A DNA stretch of 64,000 bases. Origin: Muraenolepis orangiensis (lineage: Eukaryota > Chordata > Actinopteri > Gadiformes > Muraenolepididae). Shown here piece by piece: positions 1-17,340 of the stretch (positions are counted from its first letter, which is position 1; every line of letters starts with the position of its first letter). The stretch lies in the NCBI GenBank assembly GCA_027704905.1, contig CM050999.1, positions 987,859 to 1,051,858 on the forward strand. Reading direction: 5' to 3'. The position numbers were made by a program, and so were the translations under genes. The notes under the pieces are model-generated. The model searched no databases. It was not told the DNA's origin and saw only the letters and a list, made by a program, of their open reading frames with translations.

Positions 1-765
1 AGTACACTGAAGGTTAGCAAAACGCTAGAGCTAGAGTGAATGTAGAGTACGATGCCAACATGGAGGGAGCCTTGAGTCAACAAGGTGGAGAACCGTCCTC
101 CTAACAGGACGGATCCTTGTCACTTAGGAATGACTACTAAGTCCAAGGGACCATGAGCTACAGGCGACCAAGTGGGCCACAGAAAGAATGAATAAATGTT
201 TAATTGATCTCTTAAAGTGGAACTGAAACTAAATAGGTAGCAAAGGTCAATGTACGTATGTACGTCCTTGTTACCAGTCAAGTCAGGGCAAGTTTTTGTA
301 TAGCCCTTAATCACAGTTACAGTCTCAAAGGGCTTACTATGAATCGTACTATGCATCGTACTATGGTACGATTTCTTCCTTAGTGGATCACATTGAATAA
401 ATGTGTTTTACAATTTCACTCTTTCACCACTAGGGTGCAGCCATAATGGATTTACACACAAACTGAGTTACCAGAGTGACTGCTAACAGGACACAGTCTG
501 AGTCACCAGAGTGACTGCTGACAGAGGCATGGAATCATCAGAGAACAAAGATCTTCACCCCAGGGTGCATTACACCAAGTTGTGCGCTTCTGTTTCTCTT
601 CAATCGGAAACGGTTCCAGTATCGGTACCAGTAACTTTAATTACTGGTGGCCTGAGGCTTGAGAGAGCCAACGCCGTTTGAGTCCATTCATACTAAATCT
701 ACATTCTTTACCCTAAAGGTCCATTACATCTGGTGTCATGTCAGTATATTGTGGAGTTGACTTAC
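1..765 (-). other. Intron 3-type sequence downstream of receptor copy L1
   Basis: This stretch matches, in reverse orientation, the intron that follows the second Ig exon in L4 (about 33.2-33.9 kb) and L5 (about 48.9-49.55 kb). It holds no exon that I can support. At positions 1-20 it carries the same junction that in L5 leads to a signal-peptide-like ATG, so L1 may share that arrangement outside the window. Confidence 0.6.
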
Positions 766-978
766 ACACTGGAAGAGAGGGAAGATGCTCGTATCCTTCA
801 ACAGCACACCAATAGCTTTCTTTAGAGTTAATGTCGCCCCTGCAGTACATTCCAGTATGTATATGCTGTCTACTCCTGTACCAGAGGTAGTGAGGACGAG
901 CAGTTACAGAACACATACTGTGACATTTAAGTGTAGGATTGGTCTGGGAATAAGGAATGGACACCTGGACCTGGAGAT
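766..978 (-). pseudogene. cd22-like: CD22/Siglec-like receptor L1: orphan Ig2 exon, 5' part of the gene lost
   Basis: This is a 213-nt exon in the same phase and of the same length as the second Ig exon of L2 and L4, with the shared 'DLQVQV' start, the 'YLWYRSRQ' C-strand motif, the 'SYWCAV' F-strand cysteine and an intact GTAAGT donor. Upstream, the AG acceptor is gone: the exon abuts a LINE reverse-transcriptase sequence at 978/979. Beyond the LINE the sequence goes straight to what lies upstream of the promoter in L4. The promoter, leader exon, signal-peptide exon and Ig1 exon are therefore missing. The rest of the gene lies left of the window. It cannot be expressed in the normal way, so I call it a 5'-truncated pseudogene. 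Confidence 0.8.
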
Positions 979-2300
979 TGGACGGGTCGTCCACAGTTTG
1001 TCAGACTGCAGGACTGTGTGTCTGACACTGTGGTCAGCAGCACTGGTGCTCCACAGGGAACTGTTCTTTCCCCATTCCTGTTCACCCTGTACACCTCAGA
1101 CTTCCAATACAACTCAGAGTCCTGCCATCTGCAGAAGTTCTCGGACGACTCTGCAGTTGTTGGTTGTGTCAGCGAGGGAAACGATGAGGAGTACAGGGGC
1201 GTCGTGGACTCCTTCGTTGAGTGGTGTGAGCTGAACCATATGCAGCTCAACACTGACAAGACGAAGGAGATGGTGGTGGACTTCCGCAGGAGGAAATCCA
1301 CACCCACACCCATTTCCATCAAGGGTGTGTCCGCTGAAGCTGTCCAGGAATATAAATACCTGGGAGTTCATCTGGACAACAAACTGGTCTGGGCCAAGAA
1401 CTCTGAGGCGGTCTACAAGAAGGGCCAGAGCCGTCTTTACTTCCTGCGGAGGCTCCGGTCCTTCAACGTTTGCAACAAGATGCTGAATGTGTTCTACCAG
1501 TCGGTGGTAGCCAGTGCCATCTTCTCCGGAGTCGTGTGCTGGGGTAGCAGGTTGAGATCAGCAGACGCCAACAAGATCAGCAGGATTGTCAGGAAGGCTG
1601 GCGCTGTCCTGGGGGTCCAGCTGGACTCCTTGTTGGTGGTGTCTGAGAGAAGGATGCTGCGCAAGCTGCGTAGTATCCTTGACAACAACTCTCACCCTCT
1701 CCATCAGGTGCTGACCTCATATAGAAGCACCTTTAGCAACAGACTCATTCCACCCAGGTGCACCACAGAACGCCATAGGAAGTCCTTTCTTCCTGTGGCT
1801 ATTAGACTCTATAATTCCTCTACCTCGGGTCGTGAGAGGGACAGCGGAGACTCAGTGACCTGAGGCCAACGTACTTATTTTTATTTTATTTTATTTTTGG
1901 TCAACGCACTGTAATCATCTCATTGTACTTTGCACTGCAAATTCTATTTCAATTCCGAATTCACTTTTCACTTTTTCACTTTTTCACATGTCACTTTTCA
2001 GTCTAATTATTTATTAATATATTATTACTGCCAATTTGCACTATACGTATTGTTGTGTATTGTATATACCTACGTACTACTGTTATAATACTGTAATTAT
2101 CTTCACTTATCAATACATTTAGACTTCATTTAGAATTATTTTAACTATTTTTGTTTATAATAGTTTTTATTTTAGTTAGTTGTTGTTTTGTTTTTAGCTT
2201 AGGTTTTAGTATTCTTGTGTGTGCATTTATTCCCCCTGTGTCAACTGTTGCACCTTAATTTCCCTCGGGATTAATAAAGTTTTCTGAATCTGAATCTGAA
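979..2300 (+). mobile_element. 5'-truncated non-LTR retrotransposon (L2/Rex-like LINE)
   Basis: The element starts inside the reverse-transcriptase domain (frame beginning 'WTGRPQ'), contains the 3' half of ORF2, an AT-rich 3' UTR, an AATAAA-like stretch and a short tandem 3' end (TCTGAA repeated) at about 2286-2300. Such short tandem tails, in place of poly(A), are known for L2-type fish LINEs. No target-site duplication is visible because its arrival coincides with a deletion of about 2.1 kb of receptor gene. The clade assignment is an inference from motif style. Confidence 0.8.
1018..1863 (+). pseudogene. LINE reverse transcriptase, C-terminal fragment
   Basis: This is an open frame of 281 codons ending in TGA. 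It shows the 'GAPQGTVLSPFLF' motif, the catalytic 'FSDDS' box, 'LNTDKTKEMVVDFR', 'YKYLGVHLDNKL' and the 'LYFLRRLRSF' region, in the order seen in fish LINE ORF2 proteins. The endonuclease and the N-terminal part of the reverse transcriptase are absent. The catalytic aspartates and the frame are intact, which suggests a fairly recent insertion, but the fragment cannot retrotranspose by itself. Confidence 0.85.
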
Positions 2301-2439
2301 TAATACAATGGATTTAATATAACTTATAGAGTGAGTGCTCTCATTGGCAATGAAATACAAACGTATGGGCGTTCAATGAGGCCATCAGGCTGCTGAACAA
2401 GGTGTATATATATTTTATTATTGATTTATATATACATAT

Positions 2440-2623
2440 TGCTGTTTTTCTGTGCCGATATATTGCATTTTATAAATTGCATTTTTATTTTTATTTTTTA
2501 ACTTATTTTATTGTATTCTGTTTTTTGTCGTTGTTCGGTATTGCACATACGATTTTCACTCACTGCTTTATACTTGTGTAAACTGTGAAGTGACAATAAA
2601 CTTGACTTGACTTGACTCAAGAT
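2440..2623 (+). mobile_element. LINE 3' tail fragment with (CTTGA)n end
   Basis: AT-rich sequence ends in a GTGACAATAAACTTGACTTGACTTGACTC tail (given here only to show the CTTGA iteration; positions about 2588-2620). The same fragment occurs reversed at 30601-30830, 59850-60050 and 42745-43110. In three of the four places it abuts the 38-bp minisatellite. Confidence 0.6.
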
Positions 2624-3336
2624 CAAACAGTGGAACCAGAGGAACATAACCCATTGAAGAGCAAGAAGTGGAACCAGAGGAACATAACCCATTGAAGAGC
2701 AAGTAGTGGAACCAGTGGAACATAACCCATTGAAGAGCAAGTAGTGAAACCAGAGGAACATAACCCATTGAAGAGCAAGAAGTGGAACCAGAGGAACATA
2801 ACCCATTGAAGAGCAAGTAGTAGAACCAGAGGAACATAACCCATTGAAGAGTAAATAGTGGAACCAGAGGAACATAACCCATTGAAGAGCAAGTAGTGGA
2901 ACCAGAGGAACATAACCCATTGAAGAGCAAGTAGTGGAACCAGTGGAACATAACCCATTGAAGAGCAAGTAGTGGAACCAGAGGAACATAACCCATTGAA
3001 GAGCAAGAAGTGGAACCAGAGGAACATAACCCATTGAAGAGCAAGAAGTGGAACCAGAGGAACATAACCAATTGAAGAGCAAGTAGTGGAACCAGAGGAA
3101 CATAACCCATTGAAGAGCAAGAAGTGGAACCAGAGGAACATAACCCATTAAAGAGCAAGTAGTGGAACCAGAGGAACATAACCCATGAGAGCAGTAGTGA
3201 ACCAGAGGAACATAACCCATTGAAGAGCAAGTAGTGGAACCAGAGGAACATAACCCATTGAAGAGCAAGTAGTGGAACCAGAGGAACATAACCCATTTAA
3301 GATTGAATAGTGGAACCAGAGAAACCAATTCATGGA
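2624..3336 (-). repeat. 38-bp minisatellite, about 18 units (array 1)
   Basis: A 38-bp unit is repeated with few substitutions; one 5-6-bp interruption lies near 3185. On the minus strand the unit has no stop codon in any frame. Because 38 is not a multiple of 3, one 38-residue super-repeat is read in all three frames, which produces long but meaningless open frames. Confidence 0.95.
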
Positions 3337-4914
3337 TATGTTTATCAAAACCACTTGAGGAATAGAAGTCATTGTTGAACAGAAGGCGAAGAAATCATAC
3401 ATCATAACTGGAGTCTGTTACCTGATTTCCAGCCCTCATTATTAGTATTTAGAGCTCTTTGGCATATTTACCCTAGTTTAAACATTGAAATACATGCCAA
3501 AACCCCGCTCTGAGCAAGCTGGCCAGAACATATCTGTGTACCCCTGGAACCAGCTCACAACCAGTGTTTTGATACGTTAAGAATCTATGTGGATGTGTTT
3601 GTTCCTCATAACTTGTGTATTTATCATTATATCATTATATATAAGGACATCTCTCTGTGTTCCGTGTCTGCAATTGGATGTGGTCTCTGCTTGTAAGCCT
3701 CTAACACAGAAAACAAGCTCTCCTCTTATTAAAACCAGCACATAGATATAGAATATTGATATAGAATTTAGATGTTCCTTAGATGAATAAGGCTGGAGTT
3801 ACATCTAATTATAATAGTTTGCAATAATTACACATTCTACAGAAATGATTGAATTTTCTTTTTACATGGAACAATCACAGTGGTTGAAAAGTGTCCTGTG
3901 GATAAAAATAAATAAATAAATATATATATATATATACACAATATATATATTAGTTTGATTACGCATCAAAATGCGTAAATGCGGTTATCTACCGCCCCCT
4001 AGTTGTAAAAGTTGTTATCTTCATTAATGACATACATACATTGTGATTGTATTCGTAATGTTTATTATTCAACATTTACTAAAATACATTAACCCTCAAA
4101 AGAGAAAAAAACAGAATACTGAGGATTTCTGTCCTCATAAACTATGAGACATCAAAATTCCTCTTTCGTCCTCACATGATTCAGATTCTAACACATAAAC
4201 ACGTCATAAACTGAGGAAAAGAGAGGGCTTGGATCACTGCTGTACATTTATATCACTTTCACCAAGAGTGACAACACAGTGAAAAGAGTCGGGAATTGTT
4301 AACAACTCAATGGAAACACATTGTAAATGTTACCTGGTGGGGAGCATTCAGAACTAAATATAAATGGATTGAGTTGTCATGGTTTACAAAGAACTATCCG
4401 ATATGTCCGCTAGGTGAATAATGTATCAGTGCCCTGCTATATAAAATATAAATATAAACTACACAATATTTAGTGAATTAACACGCGTAGGCTACCATGT
4501 CCTGCCCTAATCTATAGCCTAATACGTTTGACTGGATACGTCACGCTTCAACATTAAACTCACTGTGTAGGCCGCTGTGTACCCTGCTCGCTCTGACAGG
4601 AAAAAGCAGGTTCAAAACTCAGCCGTGAGCAGCCGAGCTCCACTGTGGGCCTCTGAGATTTGGGCCGTGTATTCGATTATTATTTTGGGGCATTTCATGT
4701 CCCAATAAAAACCTCCATTTGCTTTCAACGAAACGCCAAATTCTTCTTGTACTTTTCACAGTTGTAGTGTTTTATTCTAGTTGCATATCAGTTGTCCCTT
4801 CCAGCTCGTCCTGGTGTCCTCCTGTCTACTGGTAAAGGCCAGGCCTCCTCGGCTCACCCTGGTGGAGGGACATGGTGTAGACGAGACAACCTCGTCCTCT
4901 GATCCACCAGCCCA
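3337..4914. other. Shared non-coding block between ppp1r13l end and minisatellite (unit 1)
   Basis: This block matches 28773-30385 and 57705-59330 in reverse. It contains an AT dinucleotide tract near 3918-3950 and a short GC-rich inverted motif near 3980-4005. I see no exon or RNA gene in it. It is useful as an alignable marker of the duplication unit. Confidence 0.6.
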
Positions 4915-5470
4915 TCAACACAGATACTTGGGACAGACCTTTAGGAACAGCTGCAGGAACCGACAGACAAAACATTCCTGCATGAATTTAAGGAGTTAGG
5001 CCCGGAAAGTTCTTCAGCACATTGTATCTCAGCTGCACGGTGCTCAAAAACAAACTAACCAACAACTAAAAGGGAGAAAATATTGCTCTCATAACCCGAA
5101 ACCTGACCATAGCATTATTTTATTCTATAACCCAAAGCCCACAATTTTCACCTCATATTTGTACCAACTACAATCTTGTTCAGCACCAATGTAGTCTCGC
5201 TTTGAATAGGACTGTATCTCCATTTATCCCTTCCACCATCCATAAGCATACACAGAAACACCCAAATATCATCCAGAATAAAATAAAAAAATACAAATAA
5301 TCCTAAAATCAAAGCAATAATAAAATCCCCTCGGTACCCCAAAGTAGTTGTTTGGCACAAAGCCCTCGCGGCCGCAGAGCGAGGCTAATGCTTCTTCTGC
5401 TACAGGGTTCAGGGTAAGGCTCGTGTGCTCTGGATGATGATTTGCATTGTTATTTTTAGGGGCAAGCATT

Positions 5471-5475
<5 letters not shown>

Positions 5476-5513
<38 letters not shown>
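5476..5513. repeat. (GT)n microsatellite
   Basis: A pure GT tract of about 19 repeats lies in the intron between ppp1r13l exons g and f, followed by a CTC/CCT-rich stretch. Confidence 0.95.
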
Positions 5514-5515
<2 letters not shown>

Positions 5516-6129
5516 AAGTATGTGTCCTCCTTCTCCTTCTCCTCCTACTCCTGCTCTTTCTCCTCCTCACCTCTCAGGAAGTTCTCACACTCCTCGTAAC
5601 CCGGGGCGTAGGGGTCACACTTCTGACCAGGAACTCACACAGGGGCCGGTCGTTACAGGAGGCCAAGCAGTGCAGTGGGGGGGACGGGGGGGGGGAGACC
5701 CGGGGTTTCAGCCTGACCGGGAGGGGTGGAACTGTTGCTATAGTGACAGTATTGGTGCTGTAGGCATGCGGTTGCTAGTGTGGTGACAGTGTTGTTGTTA
5801 GTGTGGTGACAGTGTTGTCGCTATAGTGACAGCATTGCCAGGATGCAGGACAGGTTATTTACCAGCCATGGCTGTCCGGGGCGCTGACGTTGGCTTCGAT
5901 GCGGACCAGGAAGTCCACAACATTGTAGTGACCTCCACAGATGGCGTTGTGGAGCACCGTGATGCCCTTGTTGTTGGTTGCTGGTTTGGATCAGTCATCT
6001 AGAGAGGAGAAGGTCTTTGAAGTCTCTTCATAAACACTGATAGTGATATTATGTTCATTGGTCTTATGGTCATCTATTCTGTTCTATTCATCTAGTCATT
6101 TAGCAGGGGATTTTATTCAGAGTGACTTA

Positions 6130-6921
6130 GGGCGTCTTCTCATTAGGAACGGGTGCTCCGCTCCGTCCTCGCTCCGTCCTCGGGAGCGAACCCCCCCCTC
6201 CCTCTCCCCCCTCTGGTCTGTGTACACACTACAGTCTTGGTTCGCTCCCAGGCACAATTGAGGAGAGCAACACTCCGATACAGCAGGTGGCGTATGCACC
6301 TAGTTGGTTTTTGTGATCGCCAATGAGCCAATGAACACAAGGTTATACTTGCGTCATCTAGTACGCGCCAAGTCGTACAATTCAGGATTTCATGTCCACT
6401 GCTTCGAACCATGGAAATTTTTCCTTTTCATCGGATGAGCTCCCTGATTTGCGCACTGCATCTCGTACTTTTAAATACTGCAGCCTCAACTTCTTCACTT
6501 CTGACGAACCCACGCACACTCAAATGATCGGCAAATTGCCCATAAATATCTGCGTTTTTATGCGTATTGTCCAGTTGTTGCTGAATGTTCTTATCTGCCC
6601 AAAATTCAAGCAAACATGAGATTTCGGTAGACGATCACAGTGATCCATTGCTAGCCATTATTATGTTGTTCTTCTCGGACGAATAGTTATGACGTTGTGT
6701 GTGTCAGCAAGTTGATACAGCAAGCCTCTTCCGTGTTTTGGTACAGTAAGCTTGCACACCACGCCCCGCTCCGTCGTCAGGGCACCCGAAACCACCTTTT
6801 CAAGCGGTCCCGGCTTGGAGCGAATCAGCGTCCCCGGTGACGGGGGGGAGCGTTCTCATCACACTTATTTTGGTGCGATCGTGCTCGGACTCGACCCCGA
6901 ATGGCTAGTGAGAAAGCCCCC
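6130..6921 (-). mobile_element. Non-autonomous PIF/Harbinger element with Myb/SANT-like ORF
   Basis: The ends form a 17-bp imperfect terminal inverted repeat (GGGCGTCTTCTCATTAG against GGGGGCTTTCTCACTAG), flanked by TTA at 6127-6129 and 6922-6924, the TWA target duplication known for PIF/Harbinger. The minus-strand frame at 6428-6613 contains 'LEFWADKNIQQQLD' and 'HKNADIYGQFADHL', resembling the Myb/SANT-like DNA-binding protein of Harbinger elements. No DDE transposase is present. It sits in the intron between ppp1r13l exons d and e; the orthologous copy is at 55470-56288. Confidence 0.8.
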
Positions 6922-7080
6922 TTAGTGAGTTCAGATCCATAACGTTAAGGAGCTGGTAGGGGTTAGGGGTCATTAAGGAGCAGGTATGGGTTAGGGGTAA
7001 TAAAGGAGCAGGTAGGGGTTGGAGGTCATTAAGGAGCAGGTAGGGTTTGGCATCTTAGCTCAGGCTGTGAACATGGGGAT

Positions 7081-7134
7081 CACACACACACATACACACA
7101 TAAACACACACACGCACACACACACACACACACC
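7081..7134. repeat. (AC)n-rich microsatellite at the exon d donor of P1
   Basis: An imperfect AC tract starts five bases inside the intron after ppp1r13l exon d (minus strand GTAGGGGTGTG). Confidence 0.9.
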
Positions 7135-8903
7135 CCTACCTCCTGCACAGCCTTCCGGATGGTCTCCAGTTCCCCGACCAGCGCCCCGTCCAGCAGCAGG
7201 ACCAGGGGGTTGAGGCGAGCATGCCGCCCCACAGACTTCTGCTGCATCTTAGTGCGTCGCAGGATGGAATGGTAGCTCTGCAGGGACAAAATACCTCATG
7301 TCTTCACTCAAACATACCTGATAACCAGGGGTCAGAGGAGGAGGAACACACGGTTTGCACACAAATACTAAGAGTGTTTGGTAGATTTGGCAAATTTTGA
7401 ACTAGCCTTCTTTTGATGGCTGAAATGTTGTCATTTTTTGAAGTCCTTTAGTAACAGTATGCTCTTCTTCAGTATTGTACATGAATACATGTGCCTGCCT
7501 CTCTGCATGAAACATGCATGCCGGCACGGCAATGACACATTTACAAATGTATAAATAATATTGCCGGCACTAGAAGGTTATGTATATACATGCATATGTG
7601 GTCACAAAGAGAGACGTATGATACACACTCCTAGGTCAACACACAGAGTTTCTTACAGGGTAAGGGTCTTGGGGCGCGGGGGAGGCTGTGACCACGGGGG
7701 AGGGGGGGGCAGAGGAGGCTGACTCCTTCCTGTCCGAGCAGTCGCTGCCCCTTCCCCCGCCCCTCTGCTGCAGACCCTTGCAACGGAACAGCTTCTTGAG
7801 GGCCCGCGGGATCTCTGAGTGGATGCGGAGCGTCTCCTCCCGGTCCGGGGCCTGCTGCACCTGGGGGGCCACCACGGGCTGCAGCCGCGTCGGGCTGAGG
7901 GGCCTGGGGGCCTTCGCCGGGGGCGTTACCGTGCTGCCACTGCGCACTGGTCCACCGGGAGACTCAAGGATGGAGGGTATGTAGTGGACCAGATCTAGCT
8001 TCTCTAGCTCTGCGTCCACGTCGCCAGAGTTCAGCACTGCAGGGGTCAGTATATAGATATACAATATAAGAATGATGTTTAACTATACTGCACGTCATAG
8101 ATATACAATATAATAGAGAAACCAAATTGTGCTTATTTGAACCTATATACAAACTTAAACCTTTGGTTTTAATAGTATTATCGTTATTAAATATTTAACA
8201 CTAAGGTATACTGGAATATACGGGAAATTTAGGCGATAAAGGTTTTAAAGGAGTGGTACACTTCTTTCAATCCATATATATAAACATATACATATATACA
8301 TATATACACACACCTTCGCCATAGATGGCGGGCTGGTAGTCAGAAGGGGGCGGGGTGTCTGTGTGGGGCGGGGCTATTGGGATATCCCCGCCCATCCCCA
8401 GCCCCCGGGGAGGGGCCACAGGAGCCCCGGCCCAGTGGGGGTTCTGCAGGCGCATGATGCAGATGCGTCCGATGATTGGCTGGGCGTTGAAGGGGGAGAG
8501 AGGCGGGGTCTCCCGGCGGGCGTGGCGATGCGCGTGTTGCGTTGAACTGAGTCTGCGCGTCAAACAGGAAGTGAAGGACATAAAGCATATGAAATACTAT
8601 CATTCTTATTATTGATAATCCACACTAATGCTTCTTAATGACCTGTCTCTCTTTACGGTGAATCTATGAAATAACTAATTAAACATAATAGTTAATAACC
8701 TTTTTGGGGGAGGGGGCCAGTGAAGGGCCGTCCAGGTCGGACTCCCTCCAGCTGCTGCTGGGCAGTGCCGGTGTCATCCACTCTGCTGTTCATGTGTTGT
8801 GTTTCATGTGCGTATCGGTGTGTTGTTTGTGTGTTGTGTATCGTGTGTGTATCTGTGTGTTGTTCATGTGTTGTGTGTTTGTATCTGTGTGCGGTCGTTA
8901 AGA

Positions 8904-9090
8904 GGAGGTGGTGGTGGTGGTGATGGTGGTGGAGGTTCTGGAGGTGGTGTTGGAGGTGGAGGAGGAGGTGTTGGTGGTGGTGGAGTTTGTGGTGTTGGTG
9001 GTTATGGTGGTGGTGGTGGAGGTGGTGGAGGTTCTGATGGTGGTCGTTATGGTGGTGGTGGTGGTGCTGATGGTGGAATTGGTGGTTGTG
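8904..9090. repeat. (GGT)n-rich trinucleotide tract
   Basis: A degenerate GGT/GGA tract (CAC on the other strand) lies just upstream of ppp1r13l exon a. It yields Gly-, Val- or Thr-rich open frames that I do not consider genes. It is matched at about 22770-22885 and 53600-53805. Confidence 0.9.
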
Positions 9091-9229
9091 GTGATGGAGG
9101 GCAATGACGTCAGAGGCCTGTCATCTCCAAGGATGATTTATTAAAGAGAGAAGTGGCAAGGAGCGAGGCGGGCGAGCTCTGATTAACCATTGGAGAGAGA
9201 GAGGACACAATCCACTCTATTATTCATCC

Positions 9230-9381
<152 letters not shown>

Positions 9382-9599
9382 TTTTAGGTTTTGTATTTGG
9401 TGTGTGTGAGTACACACACACACACATTGGTGGCCCTCAGCTTGCCACAGGAGGAAGGTGACATCATCATCATCATCATGTCTCTAAGTTCCACCATTGT
9501 CACCGTCCGGCAGAAATGACATCACAGCCCTCACATCGTCTGCCCGGCGGTTCAACAACTCTTTGGTCCATGATCCCTGACCCCATTTTCATGTTTCAT

Positions 9600-10327
9600 G
9601 TTATATTGTCTGTTGTTGGGCTCAACCAATAGGCTAAGAGCTCTCATTGGCTCTATGGTATATGGTCTATGGTTGGGCTTCACTAATAGGCTAAGAGCTC
9701 TTATTGGCTCTACAGTATATGGTCTATGGTTAGAGGACTCTCCTCTACTCTGCCTCCCCCTCTCTGCCACCTGGGGTTACTACACCCAGAACACTCCGTC
9801 CCAGAAGACCGTAGTCACGTCAGCGCACCTGTTCCCTATTCCCAATCAGGCTCCCTATTATTTAGACTCCGCTCCCCTGTCACTCGTTGCCAGAACTTTC
9901 CCGTTGTTCAACCCGAGACTCTCTGGCAATACTCCTCCGTGTTCCCCAGTGAAGACCCTGTCTTGATCTCCTGTGGATTCCTGGTATTTCCTCGTTGGAC
10001 TATTTTTCTCGTTTTTCCTTTGTTGGATTTTTCTACTTTGATTTTTTTTACCGCTGGATGTTTTTGTGTTCGCATTTTGGACTTCAGCCTTCTCCCCGCA
10101 GCACATTATACAACACCCCCTGTTTGGATTTCCATTTTGCACTCACGTAAGTCGCTTTACACATTGTATTATTTACTTCAATAATTGACACACACATAGT
10201 TGATTGTTGACACCTCATATCAGTTTATTCCTTGGAGCTTTATCTGAATAAAGACGCCTACGGGTTCTAAACTCCTTTTTGCCTCCGACTCTTTCTGCAC
10301 TACCCCCCGGGGTTCAGCAAACAACAA
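9600..10327 (+). mobile_element. Probable solo LTR with duplicated ~70-bp leader, unit 1
   Basis: The block opens with two copies of a roughly 70-bp segment ('CTAAGAGCTCT..ATTGGCTCTA', 9610-9730). It continues with a GC-balanced promoter-like part, an AATAAA at about 10248 and an end GGGGTTCAGCA. The layout resembles Ty3/gypsy LTRs of fish. It recurs reversed at 21679-22420 and 38291-39000, and partly at 51777-51907. No internal retroelement genes are next to it, so I infer a solo LTR; its exact ends and target duplication are not resolved. Confidence 0.45.
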
Positions 10328-10470
10328 TCCGTGTGTGGCTTAACATTCACAGCTTAGACATAACTTGGTGAGATCCCATTCTTTGTATAATTTAAGAGTG
10401 TTACGACTACCTCAAGCCGTCGCAACCATAAACCGACCACAAAACAGTAAAGGTAGAAGTTCATCAGGTT

Positions 10471-10476
10471 TTTATT
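10471..10476 (-). promoter_or_regulatory. Candidate polyadenylation signal of receptor L2
   Basis: AATAAA on the minus strand, about 1.2 kb downstream of the L2 stop, in a context shared with 21521-21526 (L3) and 38135-38140 (L4). Its use as the mRNA end is an inference. Confidence 0.4.
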
Positions 10477-11046
10477 GACAGAAATCAAAAGATTACAACC
10501 CATATCTAAATGGGGCATGCAGGTCAGGTCGTGAGATGTAAGGGTGACATGTACACATGGAGCAATAAGGTTTGTGTGTAAAGCAGAACAACAGAAACCA
10601 ATATGAGGATCCACTGATGTATCAACCTCAGTGCCCAAGACGGCACGTCAGTACAATGAAGATCAAGGAACACTTCTGGAGATTTAGCAGAAAGCCAGAG
10701 GGGAACCGCTGTAGACAGACTATTGGAAGGCATCCCTGGACAGCAGCAGAGAAAGATAGGATGAGGGGAAGCCACAAGCCTTTAAAGGCCTCATATTACA
10801 TCATATTATATATTTTAGTATACCACCAGGTGTAAGTGTGACCCCCACCATTAGAAAATGGTTTCAGCTTCATTCAGGGACCCCTTCCATTCAGTTTGAA
10901 TTTGCGGACAGAGGCCAGGTGTGTAGCATCAGCAGGTGTAACCCTATCAGCCAATCTGATATAATGCATGCAATAGCACGTGTTTAACATAAAGAGAGAG
11001 TCGTCATCTAAAATACAAACCAATAAGTAGTGCCACTATATAATTA

Positions 11047-11250
11047 TTCAAATACTTGCTGTACAGCAAAAGGAATTTCTCTGCATTTAACCCATCCTAG
11101 TATTAAGAGCAGCGGTCAGCTATTTATACAACGCCCAGGGAGCAGTTAGGGTCTCAAGGACACCTCAACAGTTTTTTAGCTAGGAGAAGCCGCGGATCCA
11201 ACCAGCAACATGTGAGGCAACTGTTCTACCTCCTGAGCTATACTGCCGCC
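11047..11250 (-). mobile_element. tRNA-derived SINE (unit of L2)
   Basis: The minus strand begins GGCGGCAGTATAGCTCAGGA, giving an A-box-like TAGCTCAGGAGG, followed by an altered B box; the body ends GGGTTAAATGCAGAGAAATTCC-like. The same SINE lies at 20733-20955 and 37393-37610 at the same place in the unit, so it was inserted before the duplications. Confidence 0.7.
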
Positions 11251-11673
11251 TGTTAACTGCCACTCACAACCACCTGCTCTTACAGGTGCAGTACGTTCAG
11301 ACAACCAGCAGGTGGAGCCTTTAGGACCTGCCCTCACAGAAGCAGGGCCATCACAAGTAGAAGCCTATACGACATGCAGAAAAACAATCGGACATTTTAC
11401 ACGAAATGAATGAGACACATTAAAGTACACCCACTTACAAAGCCAACCCACTATCTAAATCATGCTGATTTAAACTGTGGGTTGTTTATTGATGGTGCTG
11501 TATAACTGGTCACTCTCCCAGAAAAGAAGAAGTGAAAAAGAGATAATGAGAAGTTAGGAACTTCAGTTTATGTTACACAGATTTAGAAATACCCTCCTCA
11601 AAGTCTCCCTTGGGTTGATGAAGTCCCACACATTGTTGAAGTTTAATTTTGGTCTAGAATTATAAAGAGATGC

Positions 11674-17340
<5,667 letters not shown>

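Larger units (their letters stand above)
4915..8785 (-). pseudogene. ppp1r13l: ppp1r13l-like (iASPP) 3' half, module P1, broken
   Basis: Exons on the minus strand: a 8700-8785 ('SWRESDLDG'); b about 8302-8548 ('QPIIGRICIMRLQNPHW'); c 7657-8036 (380 nt, 'RPLSPTRLQP' and 'EIPRALKKL'); d 7140-7277 (138 nt, '[12 protein letters not shown]'-like, here '[14 protein letters not shown]'); e 5863-5998 (ankyrin, '[11 protein letters not shown]', 'PDSHGW'); f 5571 to about 5690 ('CNDRPLCEFLV', 'KCDPY', 'GYEECENFL'); g remnant about 5327-5385 (last 19 codons of SH3); h 4915-4950 ('LFLKVCPK', TGA). These match the order of human iASPP, an inhibitor of p53 and RelA with C-terminal ankyrin repeats and SH3. 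Exon e carries a +2 frameshift, exon f lacks about 18 codons, and most of SH3 is deleted. The first exons of the gene are absent. Exon b, uniquely, is free of the 22-bp insertion seen in P2 and P3. Confidence 0.85.

Noticed and set aside
2624..3336. Regular 38-bp repeats resembling a CRISPR array
   Set aside because: The units are contiguous with no unique spacers, and the sequence is vertebrate.
2498..3405. Long minus-strand open frames of up to 276 codons
   Set aside because: They are translations of the 38-bp minisatellite; the same peptide appears in all three frames. The same holds for 59250-60025 and 30304-30766.
8799..9107. Glycine-rich secreted protein
   Set aside because: It is a translation of the GGT trinucleotide tract and is matched by Thr- and Val-rich frames in other phases.
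9598..10184. 122- and 152-codon frames recurring at 22040-22419 and 38562-39004
   Set aside because: They lie in an LTR-like block with its own poly(A) signal and have no recognisable protein motifs.
10354..10835. 87- and 94-codon frames conserved in three units (also 21162-21607, 37838-38263)
   Set aside because: Both strands are open, there are no family motifs, and the region lies in the probable 3' UTR with an AATAAA. Conservation follows from recent duplication.
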